Source of the DNA: Termitomyces sp. T153
Lineage: Eukaryota; Basidiomycota; Agaricomycetes; Agaricales; Lyophyllaceae
Length of the DNA stretch: 64,000 nucleotides
Assembly (NCBI GenBank): GCA_018296165.2
Contig: JACKQL020000026.1
Location: 718,471-782,470 of the forward strand
Direction: 5' to 3'
Shown here: positions 1-12,129 of the stretch, one piece after another
How the letters are laid out: each line of letters opens with the position of its first letter
Numbering within the stretch: position 1 is the first letter of the stretch
Program-made: the position numbers and the translations under genes
Notes under the pieces: model-generated
What the model saw: only the letters and a program-made list of their open reading frames with translations
Databases searched by the model: none
What the model was told of the DNA's origin: nothing

Positions 1-640
1 TTCTGTAAAAGAAGTTCACTGCCACTAGATACAATTAGCACATTAAAATTTTTGATGTGCACCTTCCACAATGGGCACAGTAGTGACCATGGAAGGTCAG
101 GTGCTCAGGCCTAGGTCCAAAACAGAGTTCAATGGAACATTGAATAGTGCTCCACATAGGACATCAGAATTTGCCACATCACACTATGACAGGGGCAGGG
201 AGAGTGCTGTGATGTCAGAGGAACTGCCTGCAGTCACTCTAGTATGATCACTGGCAGGTGGTTGTGAGGGTGTTCCAGTGGAAGGCTTGTGAGGGCCCTC
301 TACTTGACTGTATCTGGCAGTGGAGCCAGGAAGCAGAGTGGCATCAGCAGACAAGGGAAAAACCCCTTTGTATGTGCTCACAGCACTGAAGCTGGAAGGA
401 TTCTGATCCTTCCCAATTGCTGCAGGAGATCCAATCAATTCCTTGACAGTGGAAGCATTACTAAGCAGTGGAGAAAACTCTCCATACAGGGATCATGGGT
501 CTGTAGGATCTTGAGCTGGGCCAGAGCTGGGTATGCAAACAGCAGCCCCAGCTGCATTCATTAAAACAATACCAGAGGATGTTGGAGACACCTCTGATAT
601 GGATGGTGAGGCCCACCCAGACAACATCCTTCATTGAAGG

Positions 641-2751
641 GTGATGGCATTCTGGCAGAGTCATGTTGAGATTCCTAAGACCTCAACTCAGCAATGTTTA
701 GCTGCAAGAGTAGCTAAGCACATTGTGATTCAAAGATCATTGGAAGACAATATTATCTCAACCAATCCATTGAAATATATGGATATTTACATGCTGTTCT
801 TAGCACAGGAAGTAACAGATTACCTCCAGCACAAGAAGCTGTGGGGGTTGCAGGCATCATCTGCAATGCCATCTCTGTATATTGGGGGAGCTTATGGGCC
901 CCCTCTATCTCCAGTCAATAAAGTGTTGACTCTGTTGCAAGCACCACAACAGCGTGGCAAAATACCATGTGATCATGCAGCTAGACAGGCTGCAGTGGAC
1001 CATCAACAATGGGCCACATTGGGCATGATTGTAGCACCGGAACTTAGCATCTATTGATGCAGGGTCAGTGATTACAGTAGAGCAACCACTAGTGTGGTGT
1101 AGACCTGGTGACTCTACATGGAGAGTGCTGACATGAGAAGATTGAATTGCTCTACAGCAATTTCACAACAGGGACCTGGAGGACTTTGGGCAGTCCTACA
1201 TGAATGATCAAGGGGTGGTGTTCCAAGGGAATACTGCCTATGATGCATGTCCTGAAGGGTACGTTCCACCAGAACAAACCAAACCTATCAAGGAGGAGGA
1301 GCATGACTCATGCTCCCCTCTCAGAGATGGACATGCTGGGACTAGTCAGAGCCCCACAGATTCCCAGAGAACAGGGCACAGAGCAAATGCTTCCACAAAC
1401 TGGTTTGGGGAAAGATTTGTGGGCAGAGGAGACCCAGGACAAGGATCACCAGAGAGTGATCCTGTGTTGTCCCCTCCATCTATGCCACACCATAGACCTC
1501 AAAGGCTCAGGAGGAGGAGGTGGAGGTCCAGGAAGAGAACCACCTTTTCCTGGTCATGCACCACTGCCACCCCTGGGAGGAGGTCCACTAGATCCAGGAA
1601 GACCAGATGAAGGCCCTTGTGGTGAGGATGATGGTGTGGGATGCAGAGCTAGAAGGAGGAGGACTACAGTCCTCCCAGAGAGACAGCTGTGGCAGTTTTC
1701 AATGCTGCTGCAACATCATGGATGCTTCACAACTCCAGGAGTGGAGGAAGCCCACAAATATCACTACTAGACAATGCACAATTGCCTGAGGGCAGTGATG
1801 GAACAATTGCTTGCAGTATGACTGGCTATACCAGAAGGACTCAAGCCCAGGCAGAGTGATCCATCTAAAATAATCACTCCCTATGCAGGGTCTGCCAAGT
1901 TCAGTGAACTTGGAAACTGGCTGATGAGCATTTGCATGTTCTACACTGTAGCTCAGTATGGTGGGGAGGGGTGCAATCATGAGAAAGTCCTAATTTTAAT
2001 GAACTTCTTAGTGGCAAGTGCACTGAAATGGTACCTATGACATGTCATACATATCAATAGGGCCCAGTCCCACTGGAGGTTTGAGGATGTGATTCTTGGA
2101 CTGTATGATGGTTTGTACAACCTTTGACAATGCAGGATGCACATGACACATTCCATGATGTGGTGTATGCAGTCAAAAAAGGGGTGCAAGGTTTCTATGA
2201 TGCCTTGCTTGATCATGCTCAAAACATGGCCATGTTCCCTGACAAATTTATTATTCATGAGTGGTTCTTGGAGGGAATACTCTCTGACATGCTCATGGCA
2301 TTAATATGCAATGGTGGACTGGCTCCCAAAGTAAATACAGTTGAGGAGTTTATCTTGGAGGCCAAAGCCTACAAGAGTAGCATTAAAACTGCAGTGCACT
2401 ATTAGAGTGCAGCAAGAAAAGTCAGTCAGGATGGCAGCTGTTGTTGGCAGCAGTGCAATCCCCAGCAATAGGAACTGCACTAGCCAGGCAGACAGAGGTG
2501 ACCAGTCAGCTTGGGCAGTCATAGCCATTGCAGTCAGTGAAGAGGCCAGCTATATGTGTAGCCTTGAGACTATTGTTACCAAGAAGTGGTGTGGGCCTAG
2601 GGCCCTCCTGACCTGGGGCTGCAGTGCAGGCAGCAAGAAAGCATCTTGCTGCTGGAAAAATGTTGTGGCCATAGCATCTGGCCAACTCAGCAAGGATGCT
2701 GGGCAGTTTGTGAATTGCTATAAGTGCAGGAAGGCTGGGCACTTTGCATGA
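641..2751 (+). pseudogene. gypsy A1 gag (capsid and zinc knuckle), broken
   Basis: Gag would coat the element RNA in the cytoplasm. Translated pieces in different frames read as a retrotransposon capsid at about 1,890-2,400 (a run containing FEDVILGLYD and later IIHEWFLEGI). A CCHC-type knuckle follows at 2,711-2,751 (CYKCRKAGHFA). Right after the knuckle histidine the frame ends in TGA at a place where related gags have an Arg codon, which fits CGA to TGA decay. An upstream piece at 641-1,057 may be the Gag N-terminus. The Gly/Pro-rich stretch at 1,500-1,620 is a linker. At least four frameshifts or stops make this nonfunctional. Confidence 0.6.
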
Positions 2752-2889
2752 AATGCAGGGAGCCAGCTAAACCAGCTCCCTGGGTATTTGTGCAGGCAGC
2801 TCATACAGCTGCACCGTCAGATGCAGGGAAAGCCAATGGAGAAGCCATCCTAGGAATAGCCCAGTCTTCTCAACTCTGAGATAGAAGAG

Positions 2890-3640
2890 ATGGGGAATTC
2901 CTCCATTGAATTTAATCTCTATACAGCAAAGACAAGCTCTTTGCTGAGATCATGACTCAACCAAAGGACTATAAGTCCTTTTGCATTCAGGACAAAATGA
3001 TCTGGCCTACCAACATATTGGGCCATGAGGTACTTTGTATACATTGTGATTGAGAGTTGGTGACTAGTGTGCTTGAGCAAGCACACAAATGTAATGGGCC
3101 ATTTTGGTGCCTAGAGAATGATGGAGTACATTTGTCATTGGTATTGGTGGCTGACAGTGGTTGCAGACACACAAGTATTTTGTACCACTTGTCAGCTGTG
3201 CCAGCAGGCAAAAGGGAGCAACCAGCTCCCTTCAGGGAAATTACATTCTCTGCCAGTGCCAGTTAAGCCTTGGGACTCAATAGGGATGGACTTTATTGGT
3301 CCATTCTCTGAATCAAAGGAGTATAACTATCTATGGGTAGTTATATGTTGGATGACAAGCATGGTGCACCTTGTCCCAGTGCACACTACCATGACAGCTT
3401 TGCAGCTGTTCTGGATTTACATGCATGAGGTAGGGAGGCTGCACAGCCTCCCAAGTCCAATTGTCAGTGATCAAGACTCAAAGTTCATGTTGAAATGGTG
3501 GCATGAACTGCATAAATTGTTAGGAGCAAAGCTCCTAATGTCTACATTGTTCCACCTGCAGACAGATAGTCAGACTGAATGTGCCAATCAGAATGTTGGT
3601 CAGATCCTGTATACTGTGGTATAGCCAGACCAGAAAGACT
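2890..3640 (+). pseudogene. gypsy A1 integrase, broken
   Basis: Integrase joins the cDNA to host DNA. The lead-in (SKDKLFAEI, about 2,925) and an HHCC zinc-binding domain ending in TCQLCQQAK (near 3,200) are followed by the catalytic core. WDSIGMDFIGPF carries the first Asp and IVSDQDSKF the second, and the HLQTDSQTE segment (near 3,560) covers the end of the core. The His half and the Cys half of the zinc domain are in different frames, so at least one frameshift is present. A more complete homologue lies at 8,560-9,300. No RT or RNase H precedes it. Confidence 0.8.
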
Positions 3641-3887
3641 GGTTAAGTTGAATTGACTTAACACAGTTTGCAATAAACCCAAGCATTTCTGAGACAACAC
3701 TGTTTGCACTGTTTGAGTTGAACAGTGGGTACATGCCATTCATGATATGAGAAATTAGAGCAGATACTGTGATCTCAAAGGGTTTGCCCACTAAGCTCTG
3801 GAGAACTTGGCAGTGGTGCACGACACAATTATAGAGGCACATGTCTGGCCAATTCATATTGCAGACCTGACCCCAGACTAGAACAAG

Positions 3888-4290
3888 GTGCATTGGTGTA
3901 CCTTTCAACAAAGAACCTCAACCTACCTGAAGGCAGAGCAAGGAAACTCTGTCCTAAGTGAGTTGGACCATATAGAATTTTGGAGGTCTACAGTGAGACC
4001 TCCAACTATGTATTGGAGTTGCCTATGGCACTCCAGGAACAAAGGATACATCCTAAGTTCCATGTATTGCTGCTGCACCCCTATAAGGCCAGGAATGATG
4101 CCTGATTTCCTAATAGGGTGACACTAGAGCCTTAATACTTTGGCACTCCAGACAACTAGGAATGGTCTGTTGATGACCTCATAGGTCATCATTGGGAGGG
4201 TAAGAACCTTGAATTCAAGGTTCATTGGAGTTGGGGACACTACTTAGGAGTCCCTCATGACCTGCAAGGACCTTGCAGCCTTTGACAGAT
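3888..4290 (+). pseudogene. gypsy A1 integrase C-terminus and chromodomain, broken
   Basis: Frames here match the better preserved copy at 9,473-9,943: a linker with KPYR-type signature, then a chromodomain-like segment (DLIGHHWEGKNLEFKVHW, about 4,170-4,230). Chromodomains of chromoviruses steer integration to heterochromatin. This would place the element in the chromovirus branch of Ty3/gypsy. Stops interrupt it several times. Confidence 0.55.
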
Positions 4291-4488
4291 ATCTAGAGTT
4301 GCAGTTGGCTAAAAGGTCTAAGTTAGTTTGACTTAGTCCTAGAAGTCAACAGGCTACCATGCTGGTGACCATCAACAATTATGTCAGCTAATTTTTTGGC
4401 TAAGTGCAAAGTCCAACTAGACTTTGTCTTCTTACCCATCATTGGTACTATGCACCAATGTTAACAGAGAGGACTGAATCCTTGCTTT

Positions 4489-7400
4489 ATGGGCAAAAAA
4501 GAGAAATGGCCAGGTGAGGTGGACATGGATTCACCAGGTTATTTGTTGAGCTCTGAACAGAGCTCAAAAGGGGGAGGATCAGGGAGTAGCTCACTCCCTG
4601 GCTTTGGAGGCTTTGCTGCATTGACAGGAGGCTTGGTGCAAGGGGATGTAGCACCCCTAACAATGAGAAGAGCAATCTCAGCTCAAAGGAACATAAGGCC
4701 CACAAGTGGGGGATTGCCAATGGTACCAGGAGATGTAGCTCTGCTGAGCTATGCAGTGGTGATGCAGTAGTCACCAGCAAGAGGATGTAGTTTGTCCCCT
4801 CAATGAGGCAGAGCAGGCAGAGGACATGGAGGACTGTCAGCCCCTCCTCAAGAAGCAAGAAGAGGACATGGGGGACCACCAGGCCCCCCTCAGTTCAATT
4901 TTGGGTACTCTGTGGCTGCACAACCAGTGTGGTTGCAGGAGTTCCAGCAGTTTATGATGCTACAATTTGCTGTGGCTCCACTCCCAGTGGCTGGTCCTGG
5001 TCATACAATGGGCATGGCAGGTCAACAATGACCTGTCACTATGTCATCACAGGTAAGGATCTCAGTCCCTGCAGCATTGACAACTGATGTGATGGAGGTG
5101 GATGATAATAGTCCAGAGTTGATTACAGCTCTGATGCAGTTGCTGGTGCCTCCTTGGCAGGCATATCTGCTATTGCCACTCAAATGCATCCATTGGATGC
5201 ACCCTCATCATTATCAAGTGTGTTGGGGCAACCTGCAGCTGCTTCGACTAGCAAAGGAAAGGGCAAGGTGACTTTGATGTTGCTGCCTGCACCAGCAGAG
5301 GGGATAGCACTCCCCTGTTGACTGCCAGGAAGACAGTCAAGCAACACTTCTCTGCAAAGGAGAAGGGCAAGGACAAAGCAGAAGAGCCTGAGCTTTCAAC
5401 TGCCATGGATGAGCAGCTTGCTCACCTACTCCAGTGGCTTCACAAAGCCATAGTTCTAGAGGATGTCAGTGCTGAAATCCTCAATAATCCTGTAGTGCAG
5501 TTAGCACTATCTCAAGTTCTGAATGAACTTGATGTTGTGCAAAATCAGAGGGATGAGGCCTGCATGGACCTCTTCCATTGAGCATTGGAAAAGGGGAAGT
5601 GGGTAGCAACTCCTCCTAACCCTCCAGAGGCAAAGAAGGCTTGACTGATCTTTCTGTGTTTGTCAAGGGATCCTTGACCCAGAGGGCACCACTTATGCCC
5701 TAAAGGATCCCTTGACAAACACAGAAGGCAATGATATGGTGCCTGCTGGTGATGACCAGGGGATGGATGAGCTCTCAGATTTCAAGGCAGCTTCATCCTC
5801 TGCTAGGCCATCTAAGCCAGTGGTGGCCCAAGTGAAGCCATCAAAACCAGTGGCAACAAAGGAGGGAACATCAAAGCCCTCTACAAAGAAAGCTGGCACT
5901 AAGCAGTCCACTGCAATGGTGACAGAGGCAGACAACTCTATGGTCATTGCCACTCCAATTGCCTTTCCAGCTCATGTTCCTCAAGGAGCAGAAGCTGGTG
6001 TTATCAAGGTCCTCAACTTGAGGACCTATGTTATGCCTGGTGTGCTCCCTCAGGAGTATAGGCCACCAGTGCACTGAGATCTGTGTGACAAAGAATTCTA
6101 CATCACCCAGCCAGCAGCTGCCTGAGCAATGGCAGGTGCCCCAGCAGCACCCAACTCAGGTAGCAATGATGATGAGGATGATGATGTCCCTACATCTAAA
6201 TGATGTATTTTGGACAGTGACTCTGATGATGATGCTAATGAGTGTTGTTGCAAGAAGCAGCACAATGCTAATGCCAAATAGCTGTTAGCCATTTACACTG
6301 AGAAGTCCAAAATGGACCTCAAGCATCTAAATGATACAGTGCTTGGCTGCCTACCAGATGGCTGAGATACCATATTGGTTCATGAGCACTTTGAGCACCA
6401 AAATGACTTCAGGGGTATGCTACACCCCAACTTTTATTGGTCACCAACAACTAACACAGTCTTTGTTGGTGATGAAGCAGTCTTTGCCTGCTCAATGGAG
6501 ATGGCTGGGATATCTCACATATCCCTGCATTACAAATTATTGTAATTACTGTATTGATGGGCTCCTCATGGAATGCCCATGAATCCAGAGCAGATTTGCC
6601 TGATCCTGAAACTCATTCAGGATGGCAGATCCAAGGTCACAATGAGGGAGTGGATTCATGCTGCTCTCCTCTTTCAGGAGTTCCATTGGATCTCCTTCTA
6701 TACATCTCCACAGTTTTGGGGCTGCACAATGAGGTGGGCTATGGAGTTAACCCCAGCAGAGTTGGAAACATCTCTGCCCAGAAGGGACTACCATTGGGTA
6801 CCAGTCCCCTTACCCTCCCATTTGTCAGCCATGCTAGGCCACACAGATAACAATACATGGGGAGCAGGACTTACTCAAGTTCCAATCAGCCACCACTTTG
6901 ACATCCAGGCATAAGTGCAGTACATCATGCACCATGGCCACCCAAGTTCACAGAACCTATACTCAGGTGTGGCCATCAATGCCTCCTTGCATGTAGACTG
7001 ATGATTGGTCTTTGGCTACATTCTGTGTTGGGCACTAGCCCCAACTGTGTCACATGCACAATTGGCCTATATGAGGCTGTTTGCCATGGTGGTTGCTCAA
7101 CTGCATCTCTATTGAGATGCAGTAGACAACTACTGATTGGGTGTAGGGGAGTTTGATGGTATTACTTCCCACATCTTCATTCTACATAGGCTGCAAGTGC
7201 TGCCTATGCAAATTAACAATTTGACTGAGACAGAGGTGATACATCACCTCCTCACTAACTATGTGCCTCCCTCCTGGGTGAATCATGCATATACCTTTGG
7301 TATATGCTTTCTTGATCACCATTGGTCTGGGAGCATGCTGCACATGGATATGTGAGTTGACAATGAACACTATCATTGACTTCAAAGTATTAGGGTACTC

Positions 7401-7988
7401 CCTCTCATACTGGGATATGATGGATGGTACATCCCCACTGCTGATGACCAAGAGCACTTCTGCATGCTCCTCCAGATTCATGAGAGCAGATGTCACTCTC
7501 CTCTTGATGCAGCTGAGTGGCTGTGCTTTGGTGAGGATAGTATCTTCACTCACCTCATGCACTGACTGGCAGAGGTCATGAGAGCCTCACAAGCTGCCAC
7601 AAAGGAGCACTCATCAGCAGCTCCCACCATAAGTGCAGCCCCAACTGAGGAGGGGCCTTTGTCATCAGTAGCTGTGGCCAAGTCTACCACTGCTACACTA
7701 CTATTGAGCTCTGGTGCATCTTTGGAACACACACCTACAGAGAAGTCCATGGAATTGGACTATGCCAACAATTCCACATTGACTACACCAGTCCCACCAG
7801 CAATGACTCCACAGGTCATCCCCAGCCCTATGGAAGCAGCAGTAATGACTAATGTTGCTACTCCTACCACTCCTGAGGCTGGAACTAGTAGCTCCAGTTT
7901 TATGGCTAACACTGTATCAGAGCACTGGGCAGACATTGTGAGTAACAAGGAAAAGGAGGCCTCAAAGATGGATGAACAAGTGGGGTGA
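4489..7988 (+). pseudogene. Extra ORF (ORF-x) downstream of the gypsy A1 chromodomain, broken
   Basis: A long, decayed coding region lies between the chromodomain and the 3' LTR. It opens with a short basic start (MGKKEKWPG) and a Gly-rich stretch (SLPGFGGFAAL). It continues with a Lys-rich segment (QHFSAKEKGKDKAEE, about 5,340), a repetitive Ala/Lys/Pro region (5,800-5,900) and an acidic stretch (6,160-6,250). The best preserved part is at 6,573-6,914 (TNNTWGAGLTQVPIS-like end, actual DNNTWGAGLTQVPIS), and it ends near 7,988 in a Ser/Thr/Pro-rich tail. The same order recurs after the chromodomain of the second copy (10,159-11,641 and 20,014-21,005), so it belongs to the element. I recognise no enzyme motif and no clear membrane segments, so an envelope-like role is not supported. 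Function unknown. Confidence 0.6.
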
Positions 7989-8231
7989 GCTACTATCATA
8001 GCTCACTACAAGTTGGTAATCGTACACAGGCTTGAGTGGCCCATATGATGCACTCAGCACAGTTGGACATTGCACTGAAGTATACTTGTCCACATAGAAT
8101 TGGTTGATTCTACTCCTGATATACATACAAATTCACATGCAAATTCCAGTGCACACCCTCAGGTGGGATGCCATATCCCACCCTTTATTTTTTGACTTTA
8201 GTGGTGTAGAAGTGAGTCTATTGACAGACTC

Positions 8232-8243
8232 AAAAGGGGGGTA
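8232..8243 (+). other. Polypurine tract of gypsy A1
   Basis: Twelve bases, AAAAGGGGGGTA, sit immediately before the LTR. They have the form of a polypurine tract that primes plus-strand cDNA synthesis, and they fix the element orientation as +. Confidence 0.7.
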
Positions 8244-8434
8244 TGTAACAGAGCATCCATTACATGCATATATATATTGTGGTTAATTACACTGATAGCA
8301 TCATGTGATGCTATCCCTAAAAGTATTGTACTAGTACTTACATAAGGCAGTGCCTTACTTCATACTTCATAGACAGAACTACTGACTAGTGTTGACTTGC
8401 ATTGGGTGAACCATAAGCTGTGTGACCTGTAACA
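8244..8434 (+). repeat. 3' LTR of gypsy A1 (191 bp)
   Basis: Begins TGTAACAG and ends CTGTAACA, a near-perfect short terminal inverted repeat with the usual TG...CA ends, directly after a polypurine tract. It contains a TATA-like run (ATATATAT near 8,268) and a perfect 22-nt palindrome at 8,294-8,315. No second copy of this LTR was seen in the window, so the partner 5' LTR is missing or upstream. Confidence 0.65.
8294..8315. repeat. Perfect 22-nt palindrome inside the LTR
   Basis: GATAGCATCA and TGATGCTATC are exact reverse complements separated by TG. It lies about 25-45 nt downstream of the TATA-like run, so it would form a hairpin near the 5' end of the element RNA. Confidence 0.7.
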
Positions 8435-8559
8435 GAAGCATTACAGAAAGCCCTGACAGCATGGGAGATGTGACTGTCAGGGAGGCCATCCTTAGGATGG
8501 CCCAGTCACCTCAACCACAGGATTAGTCTGGCAGAGACTTTCTCTATTAGATTCAGGCC

Positions 8560-9300
8560 TTGTATAGCAAAGACAAGCTCTTTGCTGAGATCCAGAGTTG
8601 GCCAAAGGATTATAAGTTCTTCCAGTTGAAGGAAAAGCTAATTTGGACCACTAATCTCTTGGGCCACAAGGTACTATGCATACCTTGTGAATGGGAGATG
8701 GTAACCAGATTGCTTGACCAGGCACATTGTGTGGTTAGGCACTTTGGCACCCAGAGAACAATGGAATATATTTGTTGTTGGTACTAGTGGCCAACAGTAG
8801 TTGCAGATGTGCAAGCATTCTGCACCACATACCAACTGTGTCAGTAGCAATCAGCTCCCTTTGGAGAAACTACACTCCCTGCCCATGCTAGTTAAGCCAT
8901 GGGATTTGATAGGAATGGACTTTATAGGTCCCTTTCTTGAGTCCAAGGGGTATGACTACCTATGGGTAGTTATCTGTTGTAAGACAAGCATGGTGCACTT
9001 AATTCCAGTGCACACAACTATGACAGCATCACAGCTGTCCTAGATTTACATGCAAGAAATTATGAGACTCCACAGTCTCCCAAGTTCTATTGTCAGTAAC
9101 TGCAGTTCTAAGTTCACATCCAAATGGTGGTGTGAACTGCACAAATTGTTAGGGGCTCAGCTCCTAATGTCAACATCCTTCCATCCACAGACAGATAGAC
9201 AAACTGAGCATGCCAACAGGAACATTGATCAGATCTTGTGCACAGTAGTGCACCTAGATCAGAAGAGCTAGTTAAGTCAAATAGACTTAACTGAGTTCAT
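8560..9300 (+). pseudogene. gypsy A2 integrase, broken
   Basis: Reads SKDKLFAEIQSWPKDYKFF at the start. An HHCC zinc domain follows (QAHCVVRHFGTQRTMEY, then a frame change to the Cys pair). The catalytic core then carries GMDFIGPF with the first Asp and a decayed second Asp motif (IVSNCSSKF, where Asp has become Asn). PQTDRQTEHANRN marks the end of the core. Loss of the second catalytic residue and several frame changes show it is inactive. It is closely related to the copy at 2,890-3,640. Confidence 0.82.
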
Positions 9301-9472
9301 GATTAATGCAAGTATCTCTGAGACAACTAAGTTTACACCATTAAAGTTGAATGGTGGCTACATGCTGTCAATGATACAAGAGATTTGGTTGGATTCTGTG
9401 ATCCCTAAGGGGATCAAGCAGTTTGCCCACCAAGCTCTTGAGAACTTGGCAGCAGCACTTACAATGCAATAA

Positions 9473-9943
9473 TTGAGGTGCATCTCTTTCAGATATGCTC
9501 TGCAAATTTGCATTGCAGACTGGATTCAGAATAGAAAAAGGTGCATTGGTGTACTTTTGACAGAAAACCTCAACCTTCCAAAAGGCAGGGCTAAAAAGCT
9601 CTGCCCAAAGTGGGTTGGGCCATATAGAATCTTGGAGGCCTATAATGAGACCTCCAATTATGTGTTGGAGTTGTCTATGGTACTGCAGGAATATAAAATA
9701 CATCCTAAGTTCTATGTGTTGCTGTTGCAACTGTATAAAGCCAGCAATAATGTGCTGTTTTCCAACAGGGAAACACCAGAGCCTTATGACTTTGGTGTGC
9801 CAGACAACCAGGAATGGTTTTTCAATGACTTGATAGGTCATTATTGGGATGGGGCAAACCTCAAGTTTAAGGTTTGTTGGAGTCTGGGGGACACCACATG
9901 TGAGTCTCTCACTATGTGCAAGGACCTGAAGGCCCTTGATTAA
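9473..9943 (+). pseudogene. gypsy A2 integrase C-terminus and chromodomain
   Basis: A 156-residue open stretch. It includes the integrase C-terminal core (KLCPKWVGPYRILEAYNE, the GPY/F-type module) and a chromodomain. The chromodomain has LIGHYWDGANLKFKVCW, then a segment ending GDTTCESLTMCKDLKALD, corresponding to the aromatic-cage strand and terminal helix of retrotransposon chromodomains. This is the clearest evidence that the family is a chromovirus. It lacks a start of its own; in the intact element it would be the tail of Pol. Confidence 0.75.
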
Positions 9944-10158
9944 TACTTGGAGTTGCAGGGCATGCAGGGCCCTGCACAGTTGGCTAGAAGACCAAAGTCT
10001 ACTTGGCTTAGTCCAGAAGCTGGATGGGTTGCCATGCTGGCAGCCATCAAATATTATATCAACCAATTTTTGGCTGGTTGCAAAGTCTGACTGGTCTTTG
10101 TCTTCTACTACAACATTGGTGCAATGTGCCAACACTGCCATAAAGGACTTTTTGCCCA

Positions 10159-11641
10159 ATGGGCAAGAAAAAGAAATGGCCTGGCAAGGCAGATGCAAGT
10201 CTGCCAGGGTATTTGATAAGCTCTAGACAGAGCTCAAAAGGGGGAGGATTACTAGGGAATAGCTCACTCCCAGGCTTTGGTGGCTTTACTGCACTAGCAG
10301 GAGGGCTAGTGCCTGGAGACATAGCACCCCCAGCAATGAAAAGAGCAGTTCCACAGAAAATGAGGCCTATGGGCAGAGGACTCATGGTGGTGCCTGGAGA
10401 TGTCACTCTGCCCAGCTACACAGTGGCAATGCAGCAGTTGCTAATGCAAGGGCACAATGTGCCTCTACAGCATGGTGGAATGGGAAGAGGATGTGGGGAA
10501 CATCATGCTCCCCCACCAAGGAAGTTTGGATATCCTGTGGGCCCATAGCCTGTGTGGTCCCAGGAGTTTCAACAGTATGTGGTGCCACAATACAATGTGG
10601 CCCCACTGCCAGTGGCTGGACCTGGCCATACAACAGGTACAGCAGGTCAACAATGATCTGCCACTATCTCACTATAAATAGGGATCTCTGTCCCTGCACC
10701 ATCAACTTTAGAGGCAATGGAGGTGGATAATGATGGTCCAGAGTCTATCATGGCTCTGATGCAGTCATTGGCCCCTCCTCAGCAGCCATACCTGCCACTG
10801 CTCACTGTGGTGCATTCATCAAATGCCCCATCATCAGCATTAAGTACATTGGAGTGTCCAATGGCTGCCTCAACTAGCAAAGGAAAAGGGAAGGCAACAG
10901 CTTTGTCACCACCCATGCTGGCACAGGAGAGTAGCACCTCCTTATCAACTGCCTGGAAGATGGTTGAGCAACATTTCTCTGCAAAGGAGAAGGGCAAGAG
11001 CAAAGCAAAGGAGACTGATCCTTCCACAGTCACAGATGGGCAACTTGCTCACCTTCTCCAGTGACTCCATAAAGCCAGTAGCATCCCCTCCTCAACTTTC
11101 AGAGGCAAAGAAGGCTTGTACAGAGCCTTTTATGTTAGTCAAGGACTCCTTGACTCAAAGAGCACCACTGGTGCCCTATGATGCTGTTGTACCTGCTGGC
11201 AAGGATCAGATGATGGATGAGCACCCTGACTTTAGGATACCCCAGTCTGCAGTTGGACCCCTCGAAGCCAGCACCAGTGAAGGCTGGACCCTCAAGGCCA
11301 GCAACAGCTAAGGCTGGCTCAACAAAGCCAGCTACAACTACAGTACAGGCTGACAACTCTGTGGTTGTTGCCACCTCCTGTGAACATGTCACAGGGATCA
11401 GAGGCAGGAATGATTGAGGTCCTCAAACTGAGGACCTATACCAAAAGCCAGCACCAGTGAAGGCTGGACCCTTAAGGCCAGCAACAGCTAAGGCTGGCTC
11501 AACAAAGCCAGCTACAACTACAGTACAGACTGACAACTCTGTGGTTGTTGCCACTCTAATTGCCTTTTCTGTGAACATGTCACAGGGATCAGAGGCAGGA
11601 ATGATTGAGGTCCTCAAACTGAGGACCTATACCATGCTGAC
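10159..11641 (+). pseudogene. gypsy A2 extra ORF (ORF-x), first part
   Basis: Homologous to the start of the extra ORF in the first copy: MGKKKKWPGKAD, a Gly-rich LPGFGGFTALAGG segment, then the Ser/Pro-rich part and the AKEKGKSKAKE Lys-rich stretch (about 10,990). It is cut by the insertion at 11,642; the rest is at 20,014-21,005. In-frame stops are present at several places. Function unknown. Confidence 0.6.
11265..11633 (+). repeat. Two-copy tandem duplication of about 180 bp in ORF-x
   Basis: The segment starting AAGCCAGCACCAGTGAAGGC occurs at 11,265 and again at 11,445, and both copies run to the phrase GAGGACCTATACC. The first copy lacks about 11 bases near 11,373 that the second has. 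The two copies differ at only a few other sites, so the duplication is younger than most decay in this element. Confidence 0.9.
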
Positions 11642-12084
11642 TGTCATGACCTGTTCCCTGGACCCCATACATTGCCTGACAAACCCCTGTCCCCCTGGAA
11701 CCTCCCCCAATGTTTCGTCAAACTTCCCCAGCACTCCACGCCTACTCCAGCTAACTCCGACGCATTCTTGGCTAACTCTGATGGCCCCCGGGCCAACTCC
11801 AACGTCTTCCCTGCAGCTGCCGGCACTTCCCCTGGACTTCCTGAGCCCCTGGGACCACTCCCCTACCATGCCTGACCCCATTACACATCATCAACTCAAC
11901 ACCCTGGCTCCCCCAACTTACCCTGGGGTATCACGACAACCTCAGAACAGACCATGTCACAATTGATCCCATCAACATATCAATGCAGCCTGCCCTCTGG
12001 TCATAACCAACACCCATCGACTCCATCAAGCTCCACCAAGCCCCGCCACCACAGCTGACGTCCCCGGAGCTCTTCAGTAGTCAG

Positions 12085-12129
12085 TATATAAGACATAGAG
12101 TAGCTCCTCATACTCTAGTCTTGAGATTA
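12085..12129 (+). promoter_or_regulatory. LTR TATA box and self-primer (5' end of element RNA)
   Basis: TATATAAG at 12,085-12,092 is followed 32 nt later by AGTCTTGAGATTA (12,117-12,129). These 13 bases are the exact reverse complement of the 13 bases right after the 5' LTR (13,945-13,957). In the Tf1/sushi group the RNA 5' end folds back on such a site and is cleaved to prime reverse transcription. The distance from the TATA box places the predicted transcription start at the first base of the primer. Confidence 0.8.

Larger units (their letters stand above)
1..8434 (+). mobile_element. Ty3/gypsy chromodomain element A1, internally deleted, 5' end outside window
   Basis: Order on the + strand: gag remnants, integrase, chromodomain, a large extra ORF, a polypurine tract and a 191-bp LTR. 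No protease, reverse transcriptase or RNase H is visible: the gag zinc knuckle near 2,700 is followed within about 200 bp by the lead-in to integrase near 2,900, so that block is deleted. No 5' LTR was recognised in the first 600 bases, so the element probably starts before the window. Reading frames are broken by many stops and shifts, and CpG is nearly absent, as expected for an old methylated copy. A second copy of the same family begins directly after its 3' LTR. Confidence 0.75.

Noticed and set aside
8244..8434. LTR as the 5' LTR of gypsy copy A2
   Set aside because: It follows a polypurine tract of A1, and the bases after it show no primer site complementary to the LTR or to a tRNA end. 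A2 also begins in the middle of pol.
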